A stretch of DNA of 36,086 nt from assembly GCA_030149965.1 (NCBI GenBank), contig JASLHB010000034.1:1-36086 (forward strand), given 5' to 3'. Each line of letters begins with the position of its first letter. The first letter of the stretch is position 1. The translations under genes and the position numbers were made by a program. Of this stretch, positions 1 to 7,559 are shown in pieces. A model generated the notes under the pieces. It saw only the letters and a list, made by a program, of their open reading frames with translations, made no database searches and was not told the DNA's origin. This DNA is from Wohlfahrtiimonas sp. GTDB taxonomy: Bacteria > Pseudomonadota > Gammaproteobacteria > Cardiobacteriales > Wohlfahrtiimonadaceae.

Positions 1-914
1 TCATTGATCACTTCTTCAATCACAACGCGCTCACTTGCACTTTTTTTCAAATACTGCGTGGGATGCTTTTCAATGGAAGTTCTTAAAATGCGTGATTCAC
101 CCTGCATTGTAATTTTGCCATGCGCACCTGCACCAATGCCAATGTAATCACCAAATTCCCAATAATTACGATTGTGCTTTGATTGATGCCCTGCTTTAGC
201 AAAAGCCGAAACTTCATAATGCTGATAGCCATTGGCTTTTAATAAAGCATAGCTTTGCAATTGCATCTCCTCAATCAATTCACTTTCTGGTAATTTAGGC
301 GGAAATTTATAGAAATAAGTATTTGGCTCCATCGTCAATTGATAATGGGAGATATGATCGGGTTTCAAATCAATCACACCTTGCAAATCACTTAATGATT
401 GTTCCACTGTTTGATCAGGCAGTGCAAACATCAAATCACAGTTGATATTATCAAAGCCTGCATCACGTGCAATTTGCACAGCTCTTTTGGCTTCATCACT
501 TTGATGAATTCTACCCAGTTTTTTCAAATGAGCATCGTTTAAACTCTGAATACCAATGGAAATTCGGTTGATACCAATTTCATGATAAGCCTTAAAATAA
601 TTTGCATCCACTGTGCCAGGGTTTGCTTCCATTGTGATTTCAGCATGTGGATCTAAAATGAGATAACTTCGCAAGCCACTCATTAAGCGCGCCATATCAT
701 CTGGCTTCATCAAGCTTGGTGTGCCACCGCCAATAAAAATCGTGCGAATGGTTCTGCCCCAAATTTTAGGCACAATTTCGACAATATCTGCCAATAATGC
801 ATCCACGTAATCCACTTCGTAGGAATCATTTTTTAACTGATGTGAATTAAAATCACAATACGGGCACTTCTGAATACACCAAGGAAAGTGTATGTATAAA
901 CTTAATGGAATCAT
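1..914 (-). CDS. hemW: HemW, radical SAM heme chaperone (C-terminus cut by window edge)
   Basis: Open reading frame starts with ATG at 914 and runs off the left end of the window after about 304 codons, so the C-terminus is missing. Near the N-terminus, HFPWCIQKCPYCDF holds the radical SAM CxxxCxxC cluster motif, followed by FIGGGTPS and MEANPGT, both typical of the HemW/HemN family. The family was long annotated as oxygen-independent coproporphyrinogen III oxidase. HemW proteins have the spaced CxxxCxxC but act as heme chaperones inserting heme into target proteins in the cytoplasm. The start lies 12 bases after the nadE stop, so it is probably the third gene of a pncB-nadE-hemW transcript. 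The ribosome site is weak (GAGA). Family is certain; the HemW rather than HemN assignment rests on the short N-terminus and is strong. Confidence 0.92.
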   Translation of the reverse strand, partial: MIPLSLYIHFPWCIQKCPYCDFNSHQLKNDSYEVDYVDALLADIVEIVPKIWGRTIRTIFIGGGTPSLMKPDDMARLMSGLRSYLILDPHAEITMEANPGTVDANYFKAYHEIGINRISIGIQSLNDAHLKKLGRIHQSDEAKRAVQIARDAGFDNINCDLMFALPDQTVEQSLSDLQGVIDLKPDHISHYQLTMEPNTYFYKFPPKLPESELIEEMQLQSYALLKANGYQHYEVSAFAKAGHQSKHNRNYWEFGDYIGIGAGAHGKITMQGESRILRTSIEKHPTQYLKKSASERVVIEEVIN

Positions 915-926
915 ATATCTCGCGGT

Positions 927-1685
927 TTAAAAATCTGCAAAGGCTTTAGGTATTTTTGGCATTTCGCGTTTATGTTGAGAACGATCATGCCAATGTTTAA
1001 TGATAGCACTAGTTTCCTCAGAAACAGATTCTCCACGTAAAGCACGATTCATTTCCGCATAGCTTAAACCAATTTCACTTTCATCAGTTTGTGATTCCCA
1101 CAAACCACCTGAAGGTTTTTTATCGATCACCGAATTTGGCACACCTAAATAACGTGCTAAATCATAAACCTCATCTTTCATTAGATGAAAGAGAGGAATC
1201 ACATCGACACCGCCATCACCATATTTAGTGAAATAGCCCATTTGCCATTCCACTTGATTATCTGTACCCACAACCAACGCATTGCGAGCTTGTGCGATGG
1301 CATATAAAGTCACCATCCTTAAACGAGCACGAACATTACCATCGATCACTCGCGTATCATTTTCTGTTTTACCTTGTAGATTTGCTGCGCCAATTGTTTG
1401 GTAAAATGTAGAATGTGTCGCTGATAAATCCACAATTGTATGATCTAACTGGCATACATCTAAAACCCGCTTCGCATCAATTAAATCACCATCATTGCTG
1501 TGACAAGGCATCATCACAGCAAAGCTATTTTTCAAATCTGCTTTAGCTAATAAACAGCTCACAATTGCTGAATCCACACCGCCACTTAATCCCACCACAA
1601 AACCATCTAGATTACGTAACTTTCGCTCTTCATGTAACCATTCAATTAGATGATTCACATAATTTACGATTTTTTTATCCTTCAT
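927..1685 (-). CDS. nadE: NH3-dependent NAD(+) synthetase
   Basis: 252 residues. Catalyses the last step of NAD synthesis: ATP-dependent amidation of nicotinate adenine dinucleotide in the cytoplasm. The PP-loop SGGVDS lies near residue 35, and the conserved GTDNQVEWQMGYFTKYGDGG and KKPSGGLWESQTDE stretches are present. There is no N-terminal glutaminase (nitrilase) domain, so it should use free ammonia; length matches the short single-domain type. ATG at 1685 overlaps the end of the nicotinate phosphoribosyltransferase gene by 11 bases, with an AAAAGG ribosome site inside that gene, indicating translational coupling. With its neighbour it provides the first and last steps of salvage from nicotinate; the adenylyltransferase is not in the window. 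Confidence 0.95.
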   Translation of the reverse strand: MKDKKIVNYVNHLIEWLHEERKLRNLDGFVVGLSGGVDSAIVSCLLAKADLKNSFAVMMPCHSNDGDLIDAKRVLDVCQLDHTIVDLSATHSTFYQTIGAANLQGKTENDTRVIDGNVRARLRMVTLYAIAQARNALVVGTDNQVEWQMGYFTKYGDGGVDVIPLFHLMKDEVYDLARYLGVPNSVIDKKPSGGLWESQTDESEIGLSYAEMNRALRGESVSEETSAIIKHWHDRSQHKREMPKIPKAFADF

Positions 1686-2772
1686 ACATAACCTTTTCTA
1701 ATTTTGGATTTGGCCAATAAGCGCGGCCTGCTTTTGCTTGCGGCTGCCCATCTAATAAAACATTGTCGCCAGTGAATCCCACATTAATTTCAATTAAGCT
1801 TGCGCCCACGCCATAAACATCAATTGGCACATTATATTTTTCAAATGCACTGATCTTTTCTGGCGTTAATCCACCGCTTACAATGATATTCACATGTTGA
1901 TATCCTTCATCATCCAAGGCTTTACGTAATGCAAACACTAGTTCTTTATTACAACCACGAGGATCAAATTGACCTAATAATTCAGGGTTGCGCATAAAGT
2001 ATTGATCCACCATATTGCCTGATGTATCAATGCGAACGCCCGCCAATTTCTCACCCAAAGCACGTGCAACTTTTAAAGAATCCGTGATCACATCATTGTG
2101 ATAATCCACTAAAACAACTAAACGATCTTCTGGGAATGTTTCGCGATAAGCTAAAGATGCAGCAACGATGTCACCATCAAATAATTGAATCAATGCATGT
2201 GGCATTGTACCGATACCTTCTTTGCCCCACCATTCATTCATTGCATGTGTTGCTTGTGCTGAACTCCCACCAATGAATGCAGCATAACCATCACCAGCTT
2301 GTTGGCTGAAATGATCATTACGATCTGCCATAAATAAGATAGATTTATTACCTGCCGCTTTCACAACTTTATGAACATTTGTGGCAACTGAACTGCGTCG
2401 CGCCAAAATACCATCAATTAAGCCTTCTAAATAACCAAAGTCTTCATATTTACCAGTGATCGTTAAAACTGCTTCAAAAGGATTGATCATATCGCCATCA
2501 TGCAATGCGGCAATTTCAAGTTGTTCTGGATTTCTTGCAAATGTATGCAAAAGTGCAATAGATTCATCAATACCACAGACAATTACGTGATCTTTACGTT
2601 GAAAGAATTGCATCGTCACGACACGATTTTTACAATATTTTTCTGCAAGCTCTGTAGTTTTTAAGAAATATACAGCTGAAAACCAGCCATCCTTAACACG
2701 TTCATCAAATTTAAATGTTTGATTTGTTAAACGTTTAATTTTTCCCTGTTGCTTCAACTCTAATTCTTTCAT
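1675..2772 (-). CDS. Nicotinate phosphoribosyltransferase
   Basis: Converts nicotinate and PRPP to nicotinate mononucleotide, the entry step of the Preiss-Handler NAD salvage path. About 365 residues from the chosen ATG, shorter than E. coli PncB (about 400). The sequence resembles the compact clade of the family: FKFDERVKDGWFSAVYFLKT at the N-terminus, ARRSSVATN in the middle, and the phosphate-binding VSGGLTPEKI and YGVGASL near the C-terminus. An in-frame TTG at 2784 would add four residues, but neither start has a good ribosome site. The predicted promoter places the transcript start near 2795, which leaves a more reasonable leader for the ATG at 2772. It is first in the operon with nadE and hemW. 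Family confidence is high; the exact start is unsure. Confidence 0.9.
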   Translation of the reverse strand: MKELELKQQGKIKRLTNQTFKFDERVKDGWFSAVYFLKTTELAEKYCKNRVVTMQFFQRKDHVIVCGIDESIALLHTFARNPEQLEIAALHDGDMINPFEAVLTITGKYEDFGYLEGLIDGILARRSSVATNVHKVVKAAGNKSILFMADRNDHFSQQAGDGYAAFIGGSSAQATHAMNEWWGKEGIGTMPHALIQLFDGDIVAASLAYRETFPEDRLVVLVDYHNDVITDSLKVARALGEKLAGVRIDTSGNMVDQYFMRNPELLGQFDPRGCNKELVFALRKALDDEGYQHVNIIVSGGLTPEKISAFEKYNVPIDVYGVGASLIEINVGFTGDNVLLDGQPQAKAGRAYWPNPKLEKVMYEG

Positions 2773-2801
2773 GGTCAGTGTCAATGTTAGTAAGGTGAGC
2801 C

Positions 2802-2830
2802 ATTATCGCATGTTTGTAAAAAATATCAAA
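2802..2830 (-). promoter_or_regulatory. Predicted sigma70 promoter of the NAD salvage operon
   Basis: On the minus strand, TTTGAT (2825-2830) and GATAAT (2802-2807) are separated by exactly 17 bases, giving a transcript start near 2795, about 23 bases before the ATG of the phosphoribosyltransferase. Read by eye only. No NrtR or NadR operator was recognised. Confidence 0.5.
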
Positions 2831-3225
2831 CTCATTGATCTGAGATTCAATCACTCTAAAAACCCCAAAAAATGAACGTAGTAAAATTATATTATCATTA
2901 TGTTTTATAACACATTTATCACTAATTCAACGGGTAGATCAAATAAGTATATTGTAACTTTCGTCTGAGAGAATTTTATACTCAATAAAAGTCAATAAAT
3001 GACTCAAATCAACTGATACAACTATCTTTTTAGGAATCCAAAAGTTGATTAATATTTGATCAATCATGATTTTTGAATTAAAATCCATTCTGATGAATTT
3101 TTAATAATTTAGTTAAGTATATTAAACATAGTTAACTCTACCAAAGAGATTTAAATAACATCCAAAAAACAAATTATATTTTCTAGCCATCGATCATCAT
3201 TCAAATATTGCTGATGATATTTCAA
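2831..3225. other. AT-rich intergenic gap without recognisable gene
   Basis: Nearly 400 bases between the NAD operon promoter and the end of the yqaA-like gene. It is very AT-rich with stop codons in all frames. It holds a small dyad TTGATCAA near 3056-3063 and a weak long-loop hairpin (ATCATCA at 3193-3199 with TGATGAT at 3212-3218) just past the yqaA-like stop. The hairpin lacks a T-run on the minus strand, so it is not a convincing terminator. I see no RNA gene or mobile element remnant. Confidence 0.4.
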
Positions 3226-3663
3226 TTAAATCAAACGATTAAATAATTCAGAACCACCATAAGTCCATAATAAAATCATCAATGCATAACGGAATGTTTT
3301 ACCAATGAATAGATAAATAATGCAAGGCAAAATAGATAATCGTAGCCAACCTGCAGCAATTGGCAAAGCATCACCAACAAATGGAATCCAAGAGAATAAT
3401 AAAATCGAGCTGCCATATTTATGTAAATAGCGTTGAACTCGTGGTGATGGTAATTTTTTAGGCGGAATCAATCGCCCTAAATAATAAGATAAAATTGCAC
3501 CTGCACTGTTGCCAATGCTCGCAACAATCCATGCTATTAATGTAGCGCTTGGATATTTTTCTAAAAATGCCATTAACGCAATCTCAGAACTTCCTGGCAA
3601 AATTGTTGCCGAGGTGAATCCTGAAGCAAATAACAATGCTAAAGCCGTAAAGAGAGATCCCAT
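3226..3663 (-). CDS. YqaA-like small DedA/SNARE-associated family membrane protein
   Basis: 145 residues, close in length to E. coli YqaA (142). Hydrophobic throughout, with three to four predicted membrane segments. The N-terminal half carries the family pattern FASGFTSATILPGSSEIAL, where a proline and glutamate sit in a re-entrant-like hydrophobic stretch, followed by GNSAGAILSYYLGRL and later PFVGDALPIAAGWLR. This is the SNARE-associated (VTT) core seen in DedA proteins; larger members act in lipid carrier recycling and proton-coupled transport, but YqaA itself has no settled function. It sits in the inner membrane. The ATG at 3663 lacks a clear ribosome site. It stands alone between two intergenic regions, so context gives no further clue. 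Confidence 0.8.
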   Translation of the reverse strand: MGSLFTALALLFASGFTSATILPGSSEIALMAFLEKYPSATLIAWIVASIGNSAGAILSYYLGRLIPPKKLPSPRVQRYLHKYGSSILLFSWIPFVGDALPIAAGWLRLSILPCIIYLFIGKTFRYALMILLWTYGGSELFNRLI

Positions 3664-3740
3664 ATTTTTATAAGTTTATATATGAATTATTTTACAAGTA
3701 TGCTTTGCCATTCACGAACTGACAAGCTCTAAATACGACA

Positions 3741-3767
3741 AAGCCAGTTCATTGAACTGGCTTTTTT
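3741..3767 (-). terminator. Rho-independent terminator after the small hypothetical gene
   Basis: Perfect dyad AAGCCAGTTCA (3741-3751) and TGAACTGGCTT (3753-3763), immediately past the stop of the 82-residue gene. The better T-run lies on the plus side (3762-3767), but only the minus strand carries a gene reading into it, where the hairpin is followed by TTTG. Confidence 0.6.
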
Positions 3768-3769
3768 AC

Positions 3770-4018
3770 TTACTCTTCAGCTTTCCACTGATTATCCAAC
3801 AATTGTTCTTGGATATTTTTCACAAACTCTTCTAAGTCTGCTCGAGTCATTTCCATACGTGAGCCATAACGCTCATTTTCGATGGAAGTAGCATGTTCAA
3901 TCACGAATTTGTCTTCGCCTTCTTTGATCAAACTGAATTCTTCCGCATCCTTGTCCATGCATCTAAAACCCACCATTTGGATATTATTATAGACAACATT
4001 CTTATTCAGTTCTGACAT
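3770..4018 (-). CDS. Hypothetical protein, 82 residues
   Basis: No family recognised. The frame is open to 4072, but the ATG at 4018 is preceded by AAAGAGGTTTACT, a clear GAGG ribosome site, so the protein starts MSELNKNVVY and has about 82 residues. It is soluble, acidic and without a signal peptide or membrane segment. The middle has a pattern of short predicted strands (NIQMVGFRCM, DKFVIEHATSI) followed by a charged helix (TRADLEEFVKNIQEQL), so a small alpha/beta fold is likely. Monocistronic with its own terminator. The good ribosome site and terminator argue that it is a real gene. Confidence 0.65.
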   Translation of the reverse strand: MSELNKNVVYNNIQMVGFRCMDKDAEEFSLIKEGEDKFVIEHATSIENERYGSRMEMTRADLEEFVKNIQEQLLDNQWKAEE

Positions 4019-4116
4019 AGTAAACCTCTTTAATTCGTTTAAAACAATGAATATTATAACTTCTTCACTCAAAAAAAGCTGATTTTAATTTACAATCGCT
4101 AACATTCTCAACATCC

Positions 4117-4151
4117 AAAAAAAGAAAAACCCAATCCTAAGATTGGGTTTT
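4117..4151 (-). terminator. Rho-independent terminator of the TRAP operon
   Basis: Read on the minus strand, AAAACCCAATC (4126-4136) pairs with GATTGGGTTTT (4141-4151) across a 4-base loop. It is followed by a long T-run (positions 4129-4117, interrupted by one C). It lies about 26 bases past the dctM stop. Confidence 0.85.
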
Positions 4152-4176
4152 AACATTAAAGCTTCTCTTTATTTAC

Positions 4177-5460
4177 CTACTTTGCATTCAATAAACTTGG
4201 TAAACCTAAAGAAATCGCAGGAATGTAAGTAATCAACATTAAGAAGAATAATAAGATTAATAACCATGGCATTGCAGCCTTGATTGTACGAGTAATTGGC
4301 ATTCCTGTAACCGCTGACGTTACAAATAAGTTCAACCCAACTGGCGGCGTGATCAAACCAATTTCCATATTTACAACCATGATAATACCTAAATGAATAG
4401 GATCAATGCCTAATTCCGTTGCAATTGGGAAGAAAATTGGCGCTAAAATCATGATGACAGCTGATGGTTCCATGAAACTACCAGCAACTAATAACACAAT
4501 ATTTACAATTACCAAGAACATCCAAGGTGATAAACCTTGTGCTGTTACCCAAGCTGCAATCGCCTGTGGAATCTGCTCTGTCGTTAATACATGTGCAAAC
4601 AACATTGCATTAGCGATGATGAACATTAACATGACTGTCATTTTTCCTGATTCCAACATCACTTTAGGAAAATCTCGAATACCCATATCTTTATAGATGA
4701 ACAGTGCCACCAATGCTGAGTAAACTGCAGCAACTGCGGCAGCTTCTGTTGGTGTATACATTCCTGAGTAAATTCCACCCAAGATGATCACCATCAGCAA
4801 CAACCCCCACATTGCGCGTCTAAAAGAAATGATCCACTCTTTAAACGTTGCGCGAGGTTGTGCTGGGAATTTTTTAATACGTGCCACGATATAAATCGCA
4901 ACCATCAAAGCAACACCCAATAACAAACCTGGTACAATCCCTGCGATGAACATTTTACCCACAGATTGCTCTGTTGCTGCTGCATAAACAACCATGACAA
5001 TGGATGGCGGAATTAAAATCCCTAATGTCCCTGCATTACACACAATCCCTGCACCAAATTCTTTCGGATAACCTGATTTAACCATACCAGCGATCGCAAT
5101 TGAGCCAACAGCTGCAACTGTTGCTGGGCTTGAACCTGACAATGCCGCGAATAACATACATGCCAAAACAGCGCCAATTGCCAAACCACCACGAACATGA
5201 CCAACACAAGTATTTGCAAAGTCAATCAAACGACGCGCAACACCGCCTGTTGTCATGAATGCACCTGCAATCAAGAAGAATGGGATTGCTAATAATGTTG
5301 TGTGCTCTGATGTTTCAAACATTTTGATCACCAAACTGCGTGGTGAATCGGCACTGAAAAACATAATCGTTAATGCGCTGGATAATCCCAATGAAATTGC
5401 AACAGGCACACCAATCAACATTAAGACAAATAAAAGAATGAATAAAAAGGCAATAGTCAT
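4177..5460 (-). CDS. dctM: TRAP transporter large permease, DctM family
   Basis: 427 residues, about 12 predicted membrane helices, the usual size for the large TRAP membrane subunit. It forms the sodium-coupled transport channel in the inner membrane and works with the small subunit and the periplasmic binding protein. Family signatures visible include GVPVAISLGLSS at the N-terminus, FFLIAGAFMTTGG, LSGSSPATVAAVGSI, GTLGILIPPSIVMVVYA and MEIGLITPPVGLNLFV near the C-terminus. The start codon overlaps the dctQ stop by one base (TAATG) with a GGGAGC ribosome site, so the two membrane subunits are translationally coupled. Last gene of the operon, followed by a strong terminator. The substrate is not visible in this subunit. 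Confidence 0.95.
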   Translation of the reverse strand: MTIAFLFILLFVLMLIGVPVAISLGLSSALTIMFFSADSPRSLVIKMFETSEHTTLLAIPFFLIAGAFMTTGGVARRLIDFANTCVGHVRGGLAIGAVLACMLFAALSGSSPATVAAVGSIAIAGMVKSGYPKEFGAGIVCNAGTLGILIPPSIVMVVYAAATEQSVGKMFIAGIVPGLLLGVALMVAIYIVARIKKFPAQPRATFKEWIISFRRAMWGLLLMVIILGGIYSGMYTPTEAAAVAAVYSALVALFIYKDMGIRDFPKVMLESGKMTVMLMFIIANAMLFAHVLTTEQIPQAIAAWVTAQGLSPWMFLVIVNIVLLVAGSFMEPSAVIMILAPIFFPIATELGIDPIHLGIIMVVNMEIGLITPPVGLNLFVTSAVTGMPITRTIKAAMPWLLILLFFLMLITYIPAISLGLPSLLNAK

Positions 5461-6134
5461 TAGATCGCTCCCTTTTCTTCATTGTGCTGAACATCATCTA
5501 ACGCTAAAGCATCTGCTGCTTCATCCGCTAAACCTAAAGAATTTTGTTGATGAGTCACGATACGATAACCAATTTCCAAATAACGCAAAATCAATAGAAG
5601 AAATCCAAGCGGTACAATAATTGTTAACTGCCAACGCATCACACCAAAGCGATCCAAACCTTCTGCCAATGTACCCAAATTATAAAAGTTCATAACCCAA
5701 TCAATACTCGCCAACAACATAATGCCACCATAAAGCAAACATGCCGCTAATCCCACATAAGCTAAAACGCGCTGCATTGTTGTATTGAACATTTTCACTA
5801 ATGCATCTACGCCAATATGCCCTGCAATACGAACACCGTATGACATACAAAAGAAAATTAACCATGCAAATGATGCTTTTGTGAATTCATTCGACCAGCT
5901 GAATGAACTTGCCAAATCCATCATATAATCGCCAGCATCTAATAAGAAATTTTCTAACTTTGATTCTTCTTCCCCTGCGATCCAATCCGCTAATTTATAA
6001 AATGGCATATATAGATTATTTAACATCGTATAAATAAATGTAACAAGCGTCATGGCTGTGAGAATAAAGACCATCATAAAGATTTCAGTCTTTTGCCACA
6101 ATTTGTCCATGAAGCGATAAGCTTTAATAAACAT
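5460..6134 (-). CDS. dctQ: TRAP transporter small permease, DctQ family
   Basis: 224 residues with four predicted membrane helices, the family arrangement. The segment between helices 1 and 2 is longer than usual and acidic (residues about 52-68, EEESKLENFLLDAGD). Helix 2 to 3 carries the family-like FTKASFAWLIFFCMSYGVR and the pattern HIGVDALV. It partners the large permease in the inner membrane. The start has AGAAGGAAATCTAATG, a good ribosome site. The gene follows dctP by 107 bases that contain a hairpin, and overlaps dctM by one base. The C-terminal tail (EAADALALDDVQHNEEK) is acidic and cytoplasmic. Confidence 0.92.
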   Translation of the reverse strand: MFIKAYRFMDKLWQKTEIFMMVFILTAMTLVTFIYTMLNNLYMPFYKLADWIAGEEESKLENFLLDAGDYMMDLASSFSWSNEFTKASFAWLIFFCMSYGVRIAGHIGVDALVKMFNTTMQRVLAYVGLAACLLYGGIMLLASIDWVMNFYNLGTLAEGLDRFGVMRWQLTIIVPLGFLLLILRYLEIGYRIVTHQQNSLGLADEAADALALDDVQHNEEKGAI

Positions 6135-6163
6135 TAGATTTCCTTCTAGATCTAGAACGCAAT

Positions 6164-6195
6164 AAACCCCTGATATTTTTAATATTAGGGGTTTT
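6164..6195 (-). repeat. Hairpin between dctP and dctQ (partial terminator or mRNA stabiliser)
   Basis: AAACCCC plus TGATATT (6164-6177) pair with AATATTA plus GGGGTTT (6181-6194) around a 3-base loop, 14 pairs with one mismatch or wobble. On the minus strand the stem ends in only three Ts, so it should be a leaky terminator or a 3' stabiliser for dctP mRNA, not a full stop. Confidence 0.7.
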
Positions 6196-6241
6196 CTCTG
6201 CCAAGGCAGTTAATAGCTATTGCGTAAGATCATATTTTTAA

Positions 6242-7255
6242 TTATGGATTATTAGATTGAACAGCTGCTTCGATTAAATCTGCACCAATATCACCTTCAA
6301 ATTTCTTCCAAACTGGGCGAACAGCATCACGCCATTGTGCTCGTTCTTCTGGTGTCAATGTGATGATTTCTGTTGTGCCAGCATCTAAAATACTTTGTTT
6401 AGCCCCTTCATTTAAAGCATTTGCCTGTGCATTTACTTCAACTGTTACTTCCGACAAGATTGTTTCTAATTCAGCACGAACATCCGCTGGTAAACCATCC
6501 CAGAATTTTGCATTCGTAATAACCATGTAATCCAAAGTACCGTGATTTGACTCAGTGATATTTTTTTGAACTTCATGAATTTTTTGTGAATAGATATTTG
6601 AGTATGGGTTTTCTGCACCATTGACAACACCCGTTTGCAAACCTTGGTACATTTCAGCAAATGCCATTTTACGTGGGTTTGCACGCAATGCTTTAAATTG
6701 CTCTTCCAATACCGCTGATGCTTGTACGCGGAATTTCAAACCACGTGCATCTTTTGGTGTACGCAATTCTTTATTTGCAGACAATTGCTTCAAACCATTA
6801 TGCCAATAAGCCAATCCAGTGATGCCCTTGTCTTTCATGCTCGTTAACAAACCTTGACCAGCAGGACTGTTTTGGAATCGATCAACGGCTGCCATATCAT
6901 CAAAAATAAATGGTAAATCAAATAATTGGATTTTCTTTTGATAATGCTCGAATTTTGCCAATGATGGTGCTAATAAATGTACATCGCCCAATAATAGCGC
7001 ATCCATTTCTTGTCCATCACCGTACAAAGATGAGTTTGGATAAACTTCTACTTTAACTTTACCTGGCAATCTTTCTTCTGCCAATTTCTTAAATAATTGA
7101 GCACCTTGTCCTTTTGGCGTTGAATCAGCAACAACGTGTGAGAATTTAATCACAACTGGATTTTGTCCTTGTGCATTTGCCATGCCCAAAATTCCGCATG
7201 TTAGAACGACAGGCGCAACGATTCTACTCAATAACTTATTCATTAAACTATTCAT
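6242..7255 (-). CDS. dctP: TRAP transporter periplasmic substrate-binding protein, DctP family
   Basis: 337 residues from the ATG at 7255, preceded by a GGGGAA ribosome-site-like stretch; an upstream in-frame ATG at 7288 would put a charged stretch before the signal peptide. The signal peptide ends near residue 28 (GMANA, then QGQ). The mature part is a DctP-type binding protein: IKFSHVVADSTPKGQGA at its start, GLKFRVQAS with the conserved carboxylate-binding arginine (R166), and VVNGAENPYSN (residues 201-210). The arginine signature fits an organic acid ligand, classically C4-dicarboxylates; the adjacent lactate genes make a 2-hydroxy or related acid equally possible. First gene of the dctPQM operon, with a hairpin after it that probably raises its expression relative to the permease. 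Confidence 0.93.
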   Translation of the reverse strand: MNSLMNKLLSRIVAPVVLTCGILGMANAQGQNPVVIKFSHVVADSTPKGQGAQLFKKLAEERLPGKVKVEVYPNSSLYGDGQEMDALLLGDVHLLAPSLAKFEHYQKKIQLFDLPFIFDDMAAVDRFQNSPAGQGLLTSMKDKGITGLAYWHNGLKQLSANKELRTPKDARGLKFRVQASAVLEEQFKALRANPRKMAFAEMYQGLQTGVVNGAENPYSNIYSQKIHEVQKNITESNHGTLDYMVITNAKFWDGLPADVRAELETILSEVTVEVNAQANALNEGAKQSILDAGTTEIITLTPEERAQWRDAVRPVWKKFEGDIGADLIEAAVQSNNP

Positions 7256-7501
7256 GTTTTTTCCCCAAAAACCCTTTGAAATATTCATCCCTAAACTTTT
7301 AGATCACTGACTTTTTTGTATTATTTTGGTCAAGATCGACAATAAATATATCATATAAAAAATAAATAAAAACATTCTCTAGTTTATTTTTAGAAAATAT
7401 CAATAGCAAGAGATAAATATCAAATGATTATGAATAAAAAATACTACAAGATTATTACAAGAATAAAATTAAAAGCATGAATCATCTAAAACTTTAATTG
7501 C

Positions 7502-7529
7502 AAAAGCCCATGATTTCTCATGGGCTTTT
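7502..7529 (-). terminator. Terminator after the lactate permease gene
   Basis: Perfect dyad AAAAGCCCATGA (7502-7513) and TCATGGGCTTTT (7518-7529) with a 4-base loop, 31 bases past the permease stop. The T-tail is four bases either way, so it could work in both directions. Confidence 0.75.
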
Positions 7530-7559
7530 CATTCATCAATCTATTAATAATAATCTTAA

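Noticed and set aside
3193..3218. Hairpin after the yqaA-like gene as a terminator
   Set aside because: Loop of 12 bases and no T-run on the minus strand, so too weak to call.
4406..4696. Plus-strand open frame inside dctM
   Set aside because: It lies fully antisense to a well-supported TRAP permease and its product has a composition typical of reversed hydrophobic codons.
6466..6684. Second minus-strand frame inside dctP
   Set aside because: It overlaps the binding-protein coding region in another frame and no frameshift signal is present.
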